Source: Gibbula magus (taxonomy: Eukaryota > Mollusca > Gastropoda > Trochida > Trochidae). Taken from it: a DNA stretch of 64,000 bases. The stretch covers positions 41,554,687 through 41,618,686 of the forward strand of contig OW388305.1 in assembly GCA_936450465.1 (NCBI GenBank), read 5' to 3'. Within the stretch, counting starts at the first letter, position 1. Every line of letters begins with the position of its first letter. Of this stretch, positions 52,472-64,000 are shown one piece after another. The notes below the pieces were generated by a model. That model worked only from the letters and a program-made list of their open reading frames with translations. It did no database searches and was not told where the DNA came from. A program made the translations under genes and the position numbers.

Positions 52472-54060
52472 TACTTCACAATGGGTGAATACAATATCCC
52501 AGATGCCTGTCAGTATCATCTTCAAAAATGTTCTCAAGTAGCACATTTAAGGTTCAACATGACTTTATAACATCACTTTATTCTGTTTAAATACTTTTGC
52601 ATCTGGTATATTTAAGTATATCATATAAGTGGTCGTCCAAAGTTTTTATGTAACTGAAATACTAATAGTAATATGTTGTCAAATAAACAACGATTATTGA
52701 CTCTAATTCATAATAAAATTAAGATTCTGAATTGCTATTAACATTTTTATGTTGAGCTTGACATTGTCTTGTGACCTTTGGTGGCTTTATTTTGCTGCCA
52801 TATATATTTGAATCATATCTAAGAGTAGAAATATACTCTTTCACAAAATGATATAACATTTATGAAACATAAGAGTGAATAAATATCAATATTATTTAAA
52901 ATTTGTAAAGTTTTATTGTCATCTTTTCATCTTTATAAATCAGAAGTATTGTTAGCTTCTCATATTGTGCAGTCTTTGTGCAGAGTAACATTTCATTATT
53001 ATTTCTTCTCTCTTTTAAATGATATTCCCAATTTACAGGTACCTGGAAGCCCTGTATGGTAGCCAGCAGAATTGAAGATACCACATGCCTTTTTCCAGTT
53101 ACAAGTTGGATCTTTTTTTGTTTGGTGAGACCATTATAATTGATTGACTCACTATCAAATATAGAGTTTTTTGTTTAATTGTAGATATATATTTTCTTTC
53201 AGGGATGATTATTACTCCATTCTAAGCAATGTTAATAGAACAATTTGAAAAAGAATAATGCAAAAAAATGAACATCTTTGTTGATGAATGTAACCTGTTT
53301 TTTCTCTTGTTTCAGATTGTCTGATGTTTTGGACGACTAAGCAGTGATTAGTTTGTAGAATAGGGTAAATAGGTCTGGTATTAACCATCACAAACTAACA
53401 ATAATAAATAATAACAATCTAAATTAAAGCTTTATCTTTCTGTTTGAGAAATGTAGAAAAGTGTGTGCACCTGCAATAAAGGAATCTGGAATCTGGTGAT
53501 TTTGCTTGTTAGTTGGTTTAGATTAAGTGAGTAGATTGTTACTTTCAAACACCCTTTGGCTGCACTTAATTGTTATTTAAAGCAGTATCTGGGTTCGTAA
53601 TAATGTGCTTATTGCATGGTTCACATTTTGAACTGACATTAGTTATACCAAAGTCATTGTATTACTTAATGTGATCATCAGATACAAAGTTATGACATCA
53701 TTGGGTGAGAAAGTCTGATGGTTGGGTAATTCAAAGCTAAAATTAAATTGGAAGGGCTCCAGTAAAATAACTTTAACAATGAAAAATATATGCCAGGGAT
53801 AGCAATTGCAATTGTGTTCATATAGTTTTAGCAAGAGAATCAAAAGTATTTTTGTTATTAAGAGGTGACATGTTTTGGTTGCTTCTGAAAAATTGGGCCT
53901 GCAATACCTGACATAGAGCAATATAAAACACTTCATTATTTTGGTTTAAAATTAAGTTTTAGTCTGTACCAAAGCTATTTCACTGTTATTTAGGCTTGAA
54001 ACAATACATGAATCATGTTTTTTTAAATTTAATTAAAAAAAATGATATCTTGGTGCCTGT
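52472..54060. other. No gene recognised; possible 3' terminal exon signal
   Basis: A good acceptor-like tract TTTTTTCTCTTGTTTCAG ends at 53315 and an AATAAA lies near 53480, the layout of a terminal exon, but no coding content supports it. The rest is AT-rich. Confidence 0.3.
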
Positions 54061-54069
54061 TGCTAATCG

Positions 54070-54591
54070 ATGGATCAAAAGCTTTCTAAGTTAGACTCTA
54101 TAGTTAAGGATATGAACGAAATAAAGATCAACATTGCCAACTTAAAACTCAAAGTTCAAGCTATTGATGAAGTAAAGAAAAGGATCAGTGTATTAAAAGA
54201 AAGTACAAGGTTTCTCAGTGGCAATTACGATGATTTCAAACTGGACAAAGGGGCTATCGAAAACGATCTTAATGATCTAAAGACTCAGTTCACCAACAAC
54301 CTCAGTCTGCGTGAAGCTCTTGTAGATCAACGCTGTCGATCTATAAGAGATAATCTCATATTCACCAACATCCCTGAGCACGTACCCGCAACAGCTCAAC
54401 CGTTTGAAGATTGTGAAGAAGTGCTGAAAAACATCATCAAAGATGAATTAAATCATGAAGAAAGTGATATAATTCAATTCAAACGTGTTCACAGAATAGT
54501 ACCAAAACGCAATTCACGGTACCAAGGAGGGTATAACAAACCACGTTGTGTTATTGTGAAATTCGTCATACTAAAGAAAGAGATGGTGTGA
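54070..54591 (+). pseudogene. L1/Tx1-like LINE ORF1, 3'-truncated
   Basis: Starts MDQKLSKLDSIVKDMNEIK (coiled coil to about residue 90), then RCRSIRDNLIFTNIPEHVPA, EEVLKNIIKDELNHEESDII, FKRVHRIVP and PRCVIVKFVILKK: the coiled coil plus RRM of a LINE ORF1p. It is cut off inside the RNA-binding domain, just before the Tc1-like sequence. It differs strongly from the ORF1 at 29014-29697, so it is from another LINE family. No ORF2 follows. Confidence 0.7.
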
Positions 54592-54639
54592 AGAAATGTG
54601 GTAGAATGCTGAAAGGAAAACCCTTCCATATGGTAGAAC

Positions 54640-55480
54640 AAATCCGGAGGAGATTAGTGAGCACAGGAAGAATGTGTTGATGCCCTTGATGATAGAGGCT
54701 CTTAATAATGGGAAGAAGGCAGTGATTGTATGTCGAAAATACCCTCCAGAACCTCGCATCAGACGACAGACTGTGCCAAGGCGTCTACGGAAACATAGTA
54801 TCCGGGCACGGCCTCCATACCCGGCAGTTGTGCTTACCCAGCAACATTGCTTAACAGGCTTCGCTGGGCAAGGGAAGTTCAACGTTGGCAAGTCCGAAAC
54901 TGGTCACGTGTCCTTTTTTTCTGTAGAGCGCAGATTCTGTTTGTTCAGAGCTGGTGGTCGGCAGATGTTTACAGATGTGCTGGGGAACGGTTACCTTGAA
55001 ACTGTGTTCAGGAAGTCCATGCGTATGGAGGAAGCAGTGTGATGGTGTGGGGAGCAATTTGTGGTGAACTGAAAACGGGGCTAGTCATCATCCATGACAA
55101 TCTGAATGCGCAGAGTTACAGGGATGAGATTCTGCAGCCAGTTGTCCTCGCATTCATCAACCAACAGCCCCGTTGTATTGTCGTTCATCATGACAATGCA
55201 AGACGTCACATAGCCAGATTCAGGCAGAATTTTCTCAACAACGTGAATGTGCATGTTTTACCGTGGCCTGCTTGTTACCCAGACATGAAACCGATCGAAC
55301 ATTTTGGGACCATCTTGATAGACAGAACCTTACCCCCAGCAACCCGACAATAACTTGAACGGTGAATGATTCGTGCATGGAATCATATTCCACGCGACGT
55401 CATTAGACGCCTCACGTCATCCATGCGCAGACGCATTCTTGTGTTTATCGATTCTCGAGTAGGACACACTCGATATTAAA
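54640..55480 (+). pseudogene. Tc1-like transposase, broken
   Basis: Pieces in different frames: RRLRKHSIRARPPYPAVVLT, SSVMVWGAICGELKTGLVII, NAQSYRDEILQPVVLAF, VVHHDNARRHIARFRQNFLN and ACYPDMKPIEHFGTILIDR. HHDNARRH carries the second Asp and the PIEH segment carries the third acidic residue of the Tc1 DD34E triad. The first catalytic block (usually T/S-D-E-S) is unrecognisable. Several frameshifts; the best open part is 55039-55353. Confidence 0.85.
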
Positions 55481-55983
55481 CCAATATCCAATGACGTTTG
55501 TTGTAAATATCTTCTTCTGTGTACGGATACATTTTTAAATCCCATGTTTCAACTCCCAGTGTGTCCATTTTACATTTTATTGTTTGTTATCGATGTAACA
55601 TTTAATTTATACAGAATTTTTAAAAAACCAATCATTTTGTCTAAATTGCCTTAGTTGTTTTTTAATAACTTGTCAAAGTGATGGTATACTTTCTTTTGGA
55701 CGGTATTTTAGATGGATACGCAAATAACTGAAATCCCCAGTTCAAATTTGGTCCAAATTACAAAGTGTGGATACAAACAAAACACATCGGCATGGCTAAC
55801 TGTTAACTGATACCTATAAATAACAAAAATATGTATTCAGTTTCTAGGGGTAACAACTCAATGCCAAGTTATTGGAATTTCGTATTCCTCTTTTGAATGG
55901 TAGCATACAATGCCTCAAGGGTTATTGTTTGTAAAGTCATGGAATATACGTTTACATTGGAATGATATTTTTTATACCTCCTA
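55481..55983. other. No gene recognised
   Basis: AT-rich spacer before the duplicated upstream block. Confidence 0.4.
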
Positions 55984-56293
55984 GTAACAATATTTACGTA
56001 AACAAAGACATTGATTAATATATTTACCACATATAGGCGTATACCTCACTGAAGTATTTATAATAACACTGTAGACCAACAATATAAGTTATACATACAT
56101 ATACATTATAACATAAATAAAAAACAAACATGGGATCAGTGCCACGATGGGCGTTTTCCTGTAATCTTCTGTATATCTAATGACAAGGATATTCTACAAA
56201 CTTGTTATTACCTCCTGATTAGATTATAATTGTCACATTTTCATTCAACACCCATGTGTTGTCAAACTTTCACACAGAGTCATTAAACGTTTG
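55984..56293 (+). repeat. Duplicated upstream block, copy 2 (next to the gene)
   Basis: Partner of 51589-51788. It ends 55 bp before the TATA box and 125 bp before the start codon of the exon at 56418-56477, so it is probably distal promoter sequence. Confidence 0.85.
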
Positions 56294-56347
56294 CCATCTG
56301 TCTATCAAGATTGTTCACAAAAAAGAGTTATCGTTCCCTCAATAGCA

Positions 56348-56353
56348 TATATA
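56348..56353 (+). promoter_or_regulatory. TATA box candidate
   Basis: CATATATAGG lies 65 bp before the ATG at 56418, a fitting distance for a transcription start near 56378 and a short 5' UTR. No other core element was recognised. Confidence 0.5.
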
Positions 56354-56417
56354 GGCGCCTGATAACTGCAATGAGTTAACATTTCTGTACACGATCATAT
56401 CGTCCACATTTGGGAGC

Positions 56418-56477
56418 ATGATGTTGATCATTTGTCTAGTTCTCTTCGCTTTGGGCACAGCACTGTCCTCCCCATTG
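56418..56477 (+). CDS. Signal-peptide first coding exon of a secreted protein
   Basis: The plus-strand sequence encodes MMLIICLVLFALGTALSSPL and is followed directly by the donor GTAAGTATG, phase 0. It shows a hydrophobic core, small residues (G-T-A, S-S) at a plausible signal-peptidase site, and a TATA box upstream. The exon is too short for long-ORF detection. The next exon must lie beyond the satellite that begins 230 bp downstream and runs to the window end, so the mature product is unknown. The phase differs from the lectin first exons (phase 1), so this is another gene family. Confidence 0.65.
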
Positions 56478-56706
56478 GTAAGTATGCTCTGTATTTGAGT
56501 AAATTTCTAGAAGAAACCAATACTTGCCATGATTTTGTGTTTCAAACAAAGGCTATATCATCATATTAATCTCTCACAACGTTAATTACTAATAGTTGGC
56601 ATTTCCATAATAGCTCACACATTCTCAAGTTTCTTTCAATGTAACTTTTTTTTCCTCACATATCAACCAAGTTCTTTTGGCACAATATTGGCAACCCTTT
56701 TGGAAA
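56478..56706 (+). other. Start of first intron
   Basis: Ordinary AT-rich intron sequence between the donor and the first recognisable satellite units. Confidence 0.5.
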
Positions 56707-59700
56707 GTGTGTTCTGTAGTTGGGTCTTTTCTGTATTTGGGTGTACGCTGTAGTTGGGTGAGCTCTATATTTAAGTGTGTTCTATAACTGAGTGTGCTCT
56801 GTAGGTTTTTTTCTGTAGACGATGTGCTCTCTGGTTCAGTGTGCTCTGTAGATGATTGTGGTCAGTAGTTGGGTGTGCTCTATAGCTTTTTCGCTGTATA
56901 GGAGAGTGCTCTGTAGCTGAGTGTGCTCTTTAGTTGAGAGTGCTCTGTAGTTGGGTGTGCTCTGTAGTTGAGTGTGCTCTGTGGTTGAGTGTGTTCTGTA
57001 GTTGAGTGTGCTCTGTAGTTGAGTGTGCTCTGTAGTTGAGTATGCTCTGTAGTTGAGAGTACTCTGTAGTTGAATGTGCTCTGTAGTTGAGTATGCTCTG
57101 TAGTTGAGTATGCTCTGTAGTTGAGAGTGCTCTGTAGATGAGAGTGCTCTGTAGTTGAATGTACTATGTAGTTGAGTGTGCTCTGTAGTTGATTGTGATC
57201 TGTAGTTGAGAGTGCTTTGTTCTTGAGTGTGCTCTGTAGTTGAGTGTGTTCTGTAGTTGAGTGTGCTCTTTAGTTGAGTGTGCTCTGTAGTTGAGTGTGC
57301 TCTGTAGTTGAGTGTGCTCTGTAGTTGAGTGTGCTCTGTAGTTATGCGTGCTCTGTAGTTGAGAGTGCTTTGTTCTTGAGTGTGCTCTGTAGTTGAGTGT
57401 GTTCTGTAGTTGAGTGTGCTCTGTAGTTGAGAGTGCTTTGTTCTTGAGTGTGCTCTGTAGTTGAGTGTGTTCTGTAGTTGAGTGTGCTCTTTAGTTGAGT
57501 GTGCTCTGTAGTTGAGTGTGCTCTGTTGTTGAGTGTGCTCTGTAGTTGAGTGTGCTCTTTAGTTGAGTGTGCTCTGTAGTTATGCGTGCTCTGTAGTTGA
57601 GAGTGCTTTGTTCTTGAGTGTGCTCTGTAGTTGAGTGTGTTCTGTAGTTGAGTGTGCTCTGTAGTTGAGTGTGCTCTGTTGTTGAGTGTGCTCTGTAGTT
57701 GAGTGTGCTCTGTAGTTGAGTGTGCTCAGTAGTTGAGTGTGCTCTGTAGTTGAGAGTGCTCTGTAGTTGAGTGTGCTCTGTAGTTGAGTGTGCTCTGTTG
57801 TTGAGTGTGCTCTGTAGTTGAGTGCGCTCTGTAGTTATGCGTGCTCTGTAGTTGAGTGTGCTCTATAGTTGAGTGTTCTCTGTAGTTGAGTGAGCTCTGT
57901 AGTTGAGTGTACTCTATAGTTGAGTGTGCTCTGTAGTTGAGTGTGCTCTGTAGTTGAGTGTGCTCTGTAGTTGAGTGTGCTCTGTAGTTGAGTGTGCTCT
58001 GTAGTTGAGAGTGCTCTGTAGTTGAGTGTGCTCTGTAGTTGAGTGTGCTCTGTAGTTGCGTGTGATCTGTAGATGAGTGTGCTCTGTAGTTGAGTGTACT
58101 CTGTAGTTGAGTGTGCTCTGTAGTTGCGTGTGATCTGTAGATGAGTGTGCTCTGTAGTTGAATGTACTCTGTAGTTGAGTGTGCTCTGTAGTTGAGTGTG
58201 TTCTGTAGTTGAGTGTGCTCTTTAGTTGAGTGTGCTCTGTAGTTGAGTGCGCTCTGTAGTTGAGAGTGCTCTGTAGTTGGGTGTGCTTTGTACTTGAGTG
58301 TGCTATGTAGTAGGGTGTGCTCTGTAGTTGAGTGTGCTCTGTAGTTGAGTGTGATCTGTAGTTGAGTGCGCTCTGTAGTTGAGAGTGCTCTGTAGTTGAG
58401 TGTACTCTGTAGTTGAGTGTGCTCTGTAGTTGCGTGTGATCTGTAGATGAGTGTGCTCTGTAGTTGAATGTACTCTGTAGTTGAGTGTGCTCTGTAGTTG
58501 AGTGTGTTCTGTAGTTGAGTGTGCTCTTTAGTTGAGTGTGCTCTGTAGTTGAGTGCGCTCTGTAGTTGAGAGTGCTCTGTAGTTGGGTGTGCTTTGTACT
58601 TGAGTGTGCTATGTAGTAGGGTGTGCTCTGTAGTTGAGTGTGCTCTGTAGTTGAGTGTGATCTGTAGTTGAGTGCGCTCTGTAGTTGAGTGTGCTCTGTA
58701 GTTGAGTGTGATCTGTAGTTGAGTGTGCTCTGTAGTTGAGTGTGATCTGTAGTTGAGTGCGCTCTGTAGTTGAGAGTGCTCTGTAGTCGAGTGTGCTCTG
58801 TAGTAGAGAGTGCTCTGTAGTTGAGTGTGCTCTGTAGTTGAGTGTGCTCTGTAGTTGAGTGTACCCTGTAGTTGAGAGTGCTTTGTACTTGAGTGTGCTA
58901 TGTAGTAGGGTGTGCTCTGTAGTTGAGTGTACCCTGTAGTTGAGAGTGCTCTGTAGTTGAGTGTGCTCTGTAGTTGAGTGTGCTCTGTAGTTGTGTGTTC
59001 TCTGTAGTTGAGTGTGCTCTGTAGTTGAGTGTGCTCCTTAGTTGAGTGTGCTCTGTAGTTGTGTGTTCTCTGTAGTTGAGTGTGCTCTGTAGTTGAGTGT
59101 GCTCTGTAGTCGAGTGTGCTCTGTAGTTGTGTGTTCTCTGTAGTTGAGTGTGCTCTGTAGTTGAGTGTGATCTGTAGTTGAATGCGCTCTGTAGTTGAGA
59201 GTGCTCTGTAGTTGAGTGTACTCTATAGTTGAGTGTGCTCTGTAGTTGAGTGTTCTCTGTAGTTGAGTGCGCTCTGTAGTTGAGAGTGCTCTATAGTTGA
59301 GTGTGCTCTGTAGTTGAGAGTGCTCTGTAGTTGAGTGCGCTCTGTAGTTGAGAGTGCTCTATAGTTGAGTGTGCTCTGTAGTTGAGTGTGCTCTGTAGTT
59401 GAGTGTGCTCTGTAGTTGAGTGTGATCTGTAGTTGAGTGTGCTCTGTAGTTGAGAGTGCTCTGTAGTTGAGTGTGCTCTGTAGATGAGAGTGCTCTGTAG
59501 TTGAGTGTACTCTATAGTTGAGTGTGCTCTGTAGTTGAGTGTGCTCTGTAGTTGAGTGTGCTCTGTAGCTGAGTGTGCTCTGTAGTTGAGTGTGCTCTGT
59601 AGTTGAGAGTGCTCTGTAGTTGAGTGTGCTCTGTAGTTGAGTGTGCTCTGTAGTTGAGTGTGCTCTGTAGTTGTGTGTTCTCTGTAGTTGAGTGTGCTCT

Positions 59701-62700
59701 ATAGTTGAGTGTGCTCTGTAGTTGGGTGTGCTCTGTAGTTGAGTGTGATCTGTAGTTGAGTGCGCTCTGTAGTTGAGAGTGCTCTATAGTTGAGTGTTCT
59801 CTGTAGTTGAGTGTGCTCTGTAGTTGCGTGTGATCTGTAGATGAGTGTGCTCTGTAGTTGAGTGTACTCTGTAGTTGAGTGTGCTCTGTAGTTGCGTGTG
59901 ATCTGTAGATGAGTGTGCTCTGTAGTTGAATGTTTTCTGTAGTTGAGTGTGCTCTGTAGCAGAGTGTGCTCTGTAGTTGGGTGTGCTCTATAGTTGAGTG
60001 TGCTCTGTAGTTGAGTGTGCTCTGTAGTTGAGTGTGCTCTGTAGCTGAGTGTGCTCTGTAGTTGAGTGTGCTCTGTAGTTGAGAGTGCTCTGTAGTTGAG
60101 TGTGCTCTGTAGTTGAGTGTGCTCTGTAGTTGCGTGTGATCTGTAGATGAGTGTGCTCTGTAGTTGAGTGTACTCTGTAGTTGAGTGTGCTCTGTAGTTG
60201 CGTGTGATCTGTAGATGAGTGTGCTCTGTAGTTGAATGTACTCTGTAGTTGAGTGTGCTCTGTAGTTGAGTGTGTTCTGTAGTTGAGAGTGCTTTGTACT
60301 TGAGTGTGCTCTGTAGTTGTGTGTGCTCTGTAGTTGAGTGTGTTCTATAGTTGAGTGTGCTCTGTAGTTGAGTGTACTCTATAGTTGAGTGTGCTCTGTA
60401 GTTGAGTGTGCTCTGTAGTTGAGTGTGCTCTGTAGTTGAGTGTGCTCTGTAGTTGAGTGTGCTCTGTAGTTGTGTGTGCTCTGTAGTTGAGTGTGCTCTG
60501 TAGTTGTGTGTGCTCTGTAGTTGAGTGTGCTCTGTAGTTGAGTGTGCTCTGTAGTTGAGTGTGCTCTGTAGTTGAGTGTACTCTGTAGTTGAGTGTACTC
60601 TATAGTTGAGTGTGCTCTGTAGTTGAGTGTGCTCTGTAGTTGAGTGTGCTCTGTAGTTGAGTGTGCTCTGTAGTTGTGTGTGCTCTGTAGTTGAGTGTGC
60701 TCTGTAGTTGAGTGTGCTCTGTAGTTGAGTGTGCTCTGTAGTTGAGTGTGCTCTGTAGTTGAGTGTGCTCTGTAGTTGAGTGTGCTCTGTAGTTGAGTGT
60801 GCTCTGTAGTTGTGTGTGCTCTGTAGTTGAGTGTGCTCTGTAGTTGAGTGTGCTCTGTAGTTGAGTGTGCTCTGTAGTTGAGTGTACTCTGTAGTTGAGT
60901 GTACTCTATAGTTGAGTGTGCTCTGTAGTTGAGTGTGCTCTGTAGTTGAGTGTGCTCTGTAGTTGAGTGTGCTCTGTAGTTGAGTGTGCTCTGTAGTTGT
61001 GTGTGCTCTGTAGTTGAGAGTGCTTTGTACTTGAGTGTGCTCTGTAGTTGTGTGTGCTCTGTAGTTGAGTGTACTCTGTAGTTGAGTGTACTCTGTAGTT
61101 GAGTGTGCTCTGTAGTTGAGTGTGATCTGTAGTTGAGTGTGATCTGTAGATGAGTGTGCTCTGTAGTTGAGTGTACTCTGTAGTTGAGTGTGCTCTGTAG
61201 TTGAGTGTGATCTGTAGTTGAGTGTGCTCTGTAGTTGAGTGTACTCTGTAGTTGAGTGTACTCTGTAGTTGAGTGTGCTCTGTAGTTGAGTGTGCTCTGT
61301 AGTTGAGTGTACTCTGTAGTTGAGTGTACTCTGTAGTTGAGTGTGCTCTGTAGTTGAGTGTGATCTGTAGTTGAGTGTGATCTGTAGATGAGTGTGCTCT
61401 GTAGTTGAGTGTACTCTGTAGTTGAGTGTGCTCTGTAGTTGAGTGTGATCTGTAGTTGAATGTGCTCTGTAGTTGAGTGTACTCTGTAGTTGAGTGTACT
61501 CTGTAGTTGAGAGTGCTTTGTACTTGAGTGTGCTCTGTAGTTGAGTGTGCTCTGTAGTTGAGTGTGCTCTGTAGTTGCGTGTGATCTGTAGTTGAGTGTG
61601 CTCTGTAGTTGAGTGTGCTCTGTAGTTGCGTGTGATCTGTAGTTGAGTGTGCTCTGTAGTTGAGTGTGCTCTGTAGTTGAGTGTGCTCTGTAGTTGAGAG
61701 TGCTCTATAGTTGAGTGTGCTCTGTAGTTGAGTGTACTCTGTAGTTGAGTGTGCTCTGTAGTTGAGTGTGTTCTGTAGTTGAGTGTGTTCTGTAGTTGAG
61801 TGTACTCTGTAGTTGAGTGTGCTCTGTAGTTGAGTGTGATCTGTAGTTGAGTGTGATCTGTAGATGAGTGTGCTCTGTAGTTGAGTGTACTCTGTAGTTG
61901 AGTGTGCTCTGTAGTTGAGTGTGATCTGTAGTTGAATGTGCTCTGTAGTTGAGTGTACTCTGTAGTTGAGTGTACTCTGTAGTTGAGTGTGCTCTGTAGT
62001 TGAGTGTGCTCTGTAGTTGAGTGTACTCTGTAGTTGAGTGTACTCTGTAGTTGAGTGTGCTCTGTAGTTGAGTGTGATCTGTAGTTGAGTGTGATCTGTA
62101 GATGAGTGTGCTCTGTAGTTGAGTGTACTCTGTAGTTGAGTGTGCTCTGTAGTTGAGTGTGATCTGTAGTTGAATGTGCTCTGTAGTTGAGTGTACTCTG
62201 TAGTTGAGTGTACTCTGTAGTTGAGAGTGCTTTGTACTTGAGTGTGCTCTGTAGTTGAGTGTGCTCTGTAGTTGAGTGTGCTCTGTAGTTGCGTGTGATC
62301 TGTAGTTGAGTGTGCTCTGTAGTTGAGTGTGCTCTGTAGTTGCGTGTGATCTGTAGTTGAGTGTGCTCTGTAGTTGAGTGTGCTCTGTAGTTGAGTGTGC
62401 TCTGTAGTTGAGAGTGCTCTATAGTTGAGTGTGCTCTGTAGTTGAGTGTACTCTGTAGTTGAGTGTGCTCTGTAGTTGAGTGTGTTCTGTAGTTGAGTGT
62501 GTTCTGTAGTTGAGTGTACTCTGTAGTTGAGTGTACTCTGTAGTTGAGTGTGCTCTGTAGTTGAGTGTGATCTCTAGTTGAGTGTGATCTGTAGATGAGT
62601 GTGCTCTGTAGTTGAGTGTACTCTGTAGTTGAGTGTGCTCTGTAGTTGAGTGTGATCTGTAGTTGCGTGTGATCTGTAGTTGAGTGTGCTCTGTAGTTGA

Positions 62701-64000
62701 GTGTGCTCTGTAGTTGCGTGTGATCTGTAGTTGAGTGTGCTCTGTAGTTGAGTGTGCTCTGTAGTTGAGTGTGCTCTGTAGTTGAGTGTGCTCTGTAGTT
62801 GAGTGTGCTCTGTAGTTGCGTGTGATCTGTAGATGAGTGTGCTCTGTAGTTGAATGTACTCTGTAGTTGAGTGTGCTCTGTAGTTGAGTGTGCTCTGTAG
62901 TTGAGAGTGCTCTATAGTTGAGTGTGCTCTGTAGTTGAGTGTGCTCTGTAGTTGAGTGTGCTCTGTAGTTGAGTGTACTCTGTAGTTGAGTGTGCTCTGT
63001 AGTTGAGTGTGCTCTATAGTTGAGTGTGATCTGTAGTTGGGTGTGCTCTGTAGTTGAGTGTGATCTGTAGTTGAGTGTGCTCTGTAGTTGAGTGTGCTCT
63101 GTAGTTGAGTGTGCTCTGTAGATGAGAGTGCTCTTTAGTTGAGTGTGCTCTATAGTTGAGTGTACTCTGTAGTTGAGTGTGCTCTGTAGTTGAGTGTGCT
63201 CTGTAGTTGAGTGTGCTCTGTAGTTGAGTGTGCTCTGTAGTTGAGAGTGCTCTATAGTTGAGTGTACTCTTTAGTTGAGTGTGCTCTATAGTTGAGTGTA
63301 CTCTGTAGTTGAGTGTGCTCTGTAGCTGAGTGTGCTCTGTAGTTGTGTGTTCTCTGTAGTTGTGTGTTCTCTGTAGATGAGTGTGCTCTGTATTTGAGTG
63401 TACTCTGTAGTTGAGTGTGCTCTGTAGTTGAGTGTACTCTGTAGTTGAGTGTGCTCTGTAGTTGAGTGTGCTCTGTAGTTGAGTGTGCTCTGTAGTTGAG
63501 TGTGCTCTGTAGTTGAGTGTGCTCTGTAGTTGAGTGTACTCTGTAGTTGAGTGTGATCTGTAGTTGAGTGTGATCTGTAGATGAGTGTGCTCTGTAGTTG
63601 GGTGTGCTCTGTAGTTGAGTGTGCTCTGTAGTTGAGTGTACTCTGTAGTTGAGTGTGATCTGTATTTGAGTGTGCTCTGTAGTTGAGTGTGCTCTGTAGT
63701 TGAGTGTGCTCTGTAGTTGAGTGTACTCTGTAGATGAGTGTGATCTGTAGTTGAGTGTACTCTGTAGTTGAGTGTGCTCTGTAGTTGAGTGTGCTCTGTA
63801 GTTGAGTGTACCCTGTAGTTGAGTGTGCTCTGTAGTTGAGTGTGCTCTGTAGTTGAGTGTACTCTGTAGTTGAGTGTGCTCTGTAGTTGAGTGTGCTCTG
63901 TAGTTGAGTGTACTCTGTAGTTGAGTGTGCTCTGTAGTTGAGTGTGCTCTGTAGTTGAGTGTGCTCTGTAGTTGAGTGTGCTCTGTAGTTGAGTGTGCTC
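56707..64000. repeat. 17-bp satellite array, at least 7.3 kb, open to the right
   Basis: Tandem GTTGAGTGTGCTCTGTA, about 430 copies. The first 250 bp are degenerate, then the period is very regular. Common variants: GTACTCTGTA, GTGATCTGTA, GAGAGTGCTC, TTGCGTGTGATC, TAGATGAG, CTCTATAG, TTTGTACTTGAG. Variant patterns recur in higher-order units: 306 bp (18 monomers) near 58.1-58.7 kb, and 238 and 714 bp (14 and 42 monomers) at 61.1-62.6 kb. It lies in the presumed first intron of the 56.4-kb gene. Confidence 0.97.

Noticed and set aside
52218..52541. His/Ile/Met-rich frame that could look like a metal-binding repeat protein
   Set aside because: It is a 9-bp minisatellite read in frame; nothing coding-like continues on either side.
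56707..64000. CRISPR-like array
   Set aside because: 17-bp units are directly adjacent without unique spacers, and the context is eukaryotic; it is a satellite.

Overview
The window looks like nuclear DNA of a marine invertebrate, most probably a mollusc. It is AT-rich, and its genes are split into short exons with GT-AG signals. It carries tRNA-derived SINEs, Penelope, L1/Tx1-like, mariner, Tc1 and Ty3 elements, foldback MITEs, long satellites and repeats rich in TCAAGGTCA. There is no operon, no rRNA and no CRISPR. Assignment to mollusc (perhaps gastropod) rests on the style of the SINE tail and of the lectin family, and is an inference.

Host genes. The left 8 kb carries, on the minus strand, exon cassettes of a secreted F-type lectin-like (fucolectin/tachylectin-4/pentraxin, FTP) family. 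Two 52-nt signal-peptide exons, two intact 207-nt exons, one decayed copy of that exon and one 255-nt exon all have phase-1 borders. A third 52-nt signal-peptide exon lies at 23.8 kb. Broken copies flank the retrotransposon at 41-49 kb. On the plus strand there is a PAN/Apple-like terminal exon at 29.75-30.0 kb and an isolated signal-peptide exon with a TATA box at 56.4 kb. The intron of the latter runs into a 17-bp satellite that fills the rest of the window.

Mobile DNA. From left to right: a tRNA-SINE, a 741-bp hAT-like MITE with 8-bp TSDs and an internal perfect hairpin, a 217-bp GA tract, a Penelope 3' relic, a mariner with TA TSDs, a dispersed foldback MITE (two copies), and L1-like relics. 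At 18.9-22.5 kb is a broken multi-part gene for a transposase-like protein ending in a Spindlin-like (Spin/Ssty) domain. An L1/Tx1-like LINE at 24.3-29.7 kb has a 922-bp internal tandem duplication. Then come a foldback element, a second SINE and a composite TIR element with an internal Tc1 relic.

The best preserved element is a 7.3-kb Ty3/gypsy retrotransposon at 41225-48528 (minus strand). It has 186-bp LTRs that I read as identical and 4-bp TSDs, and it sits inside an already broken lectin exon. Besides gag, protease, RT, RNase H and integrase it carries, ahead of gag, a complete 258-aa SGNH/GDSL-hydrolase-like reading frame ending 5 nt before the gag start. This is the most unusual gene in the window.

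The right side (49-56 kb) is a patchwork. It has an inverted repeat dotted with ATGGCGGCC motifs and a duplicated upstream block of the 56.4-kb gene. One copy of that block is fused to an apparently identical 368-bp piece of the Spindlin-like gene. Further right are a LINE ORF1 fragment and a Tc1 relic. The 17-bp satellite (about 430 copies, with 306-, 238- and 714-bp higher-order periods) continues past the window edge.
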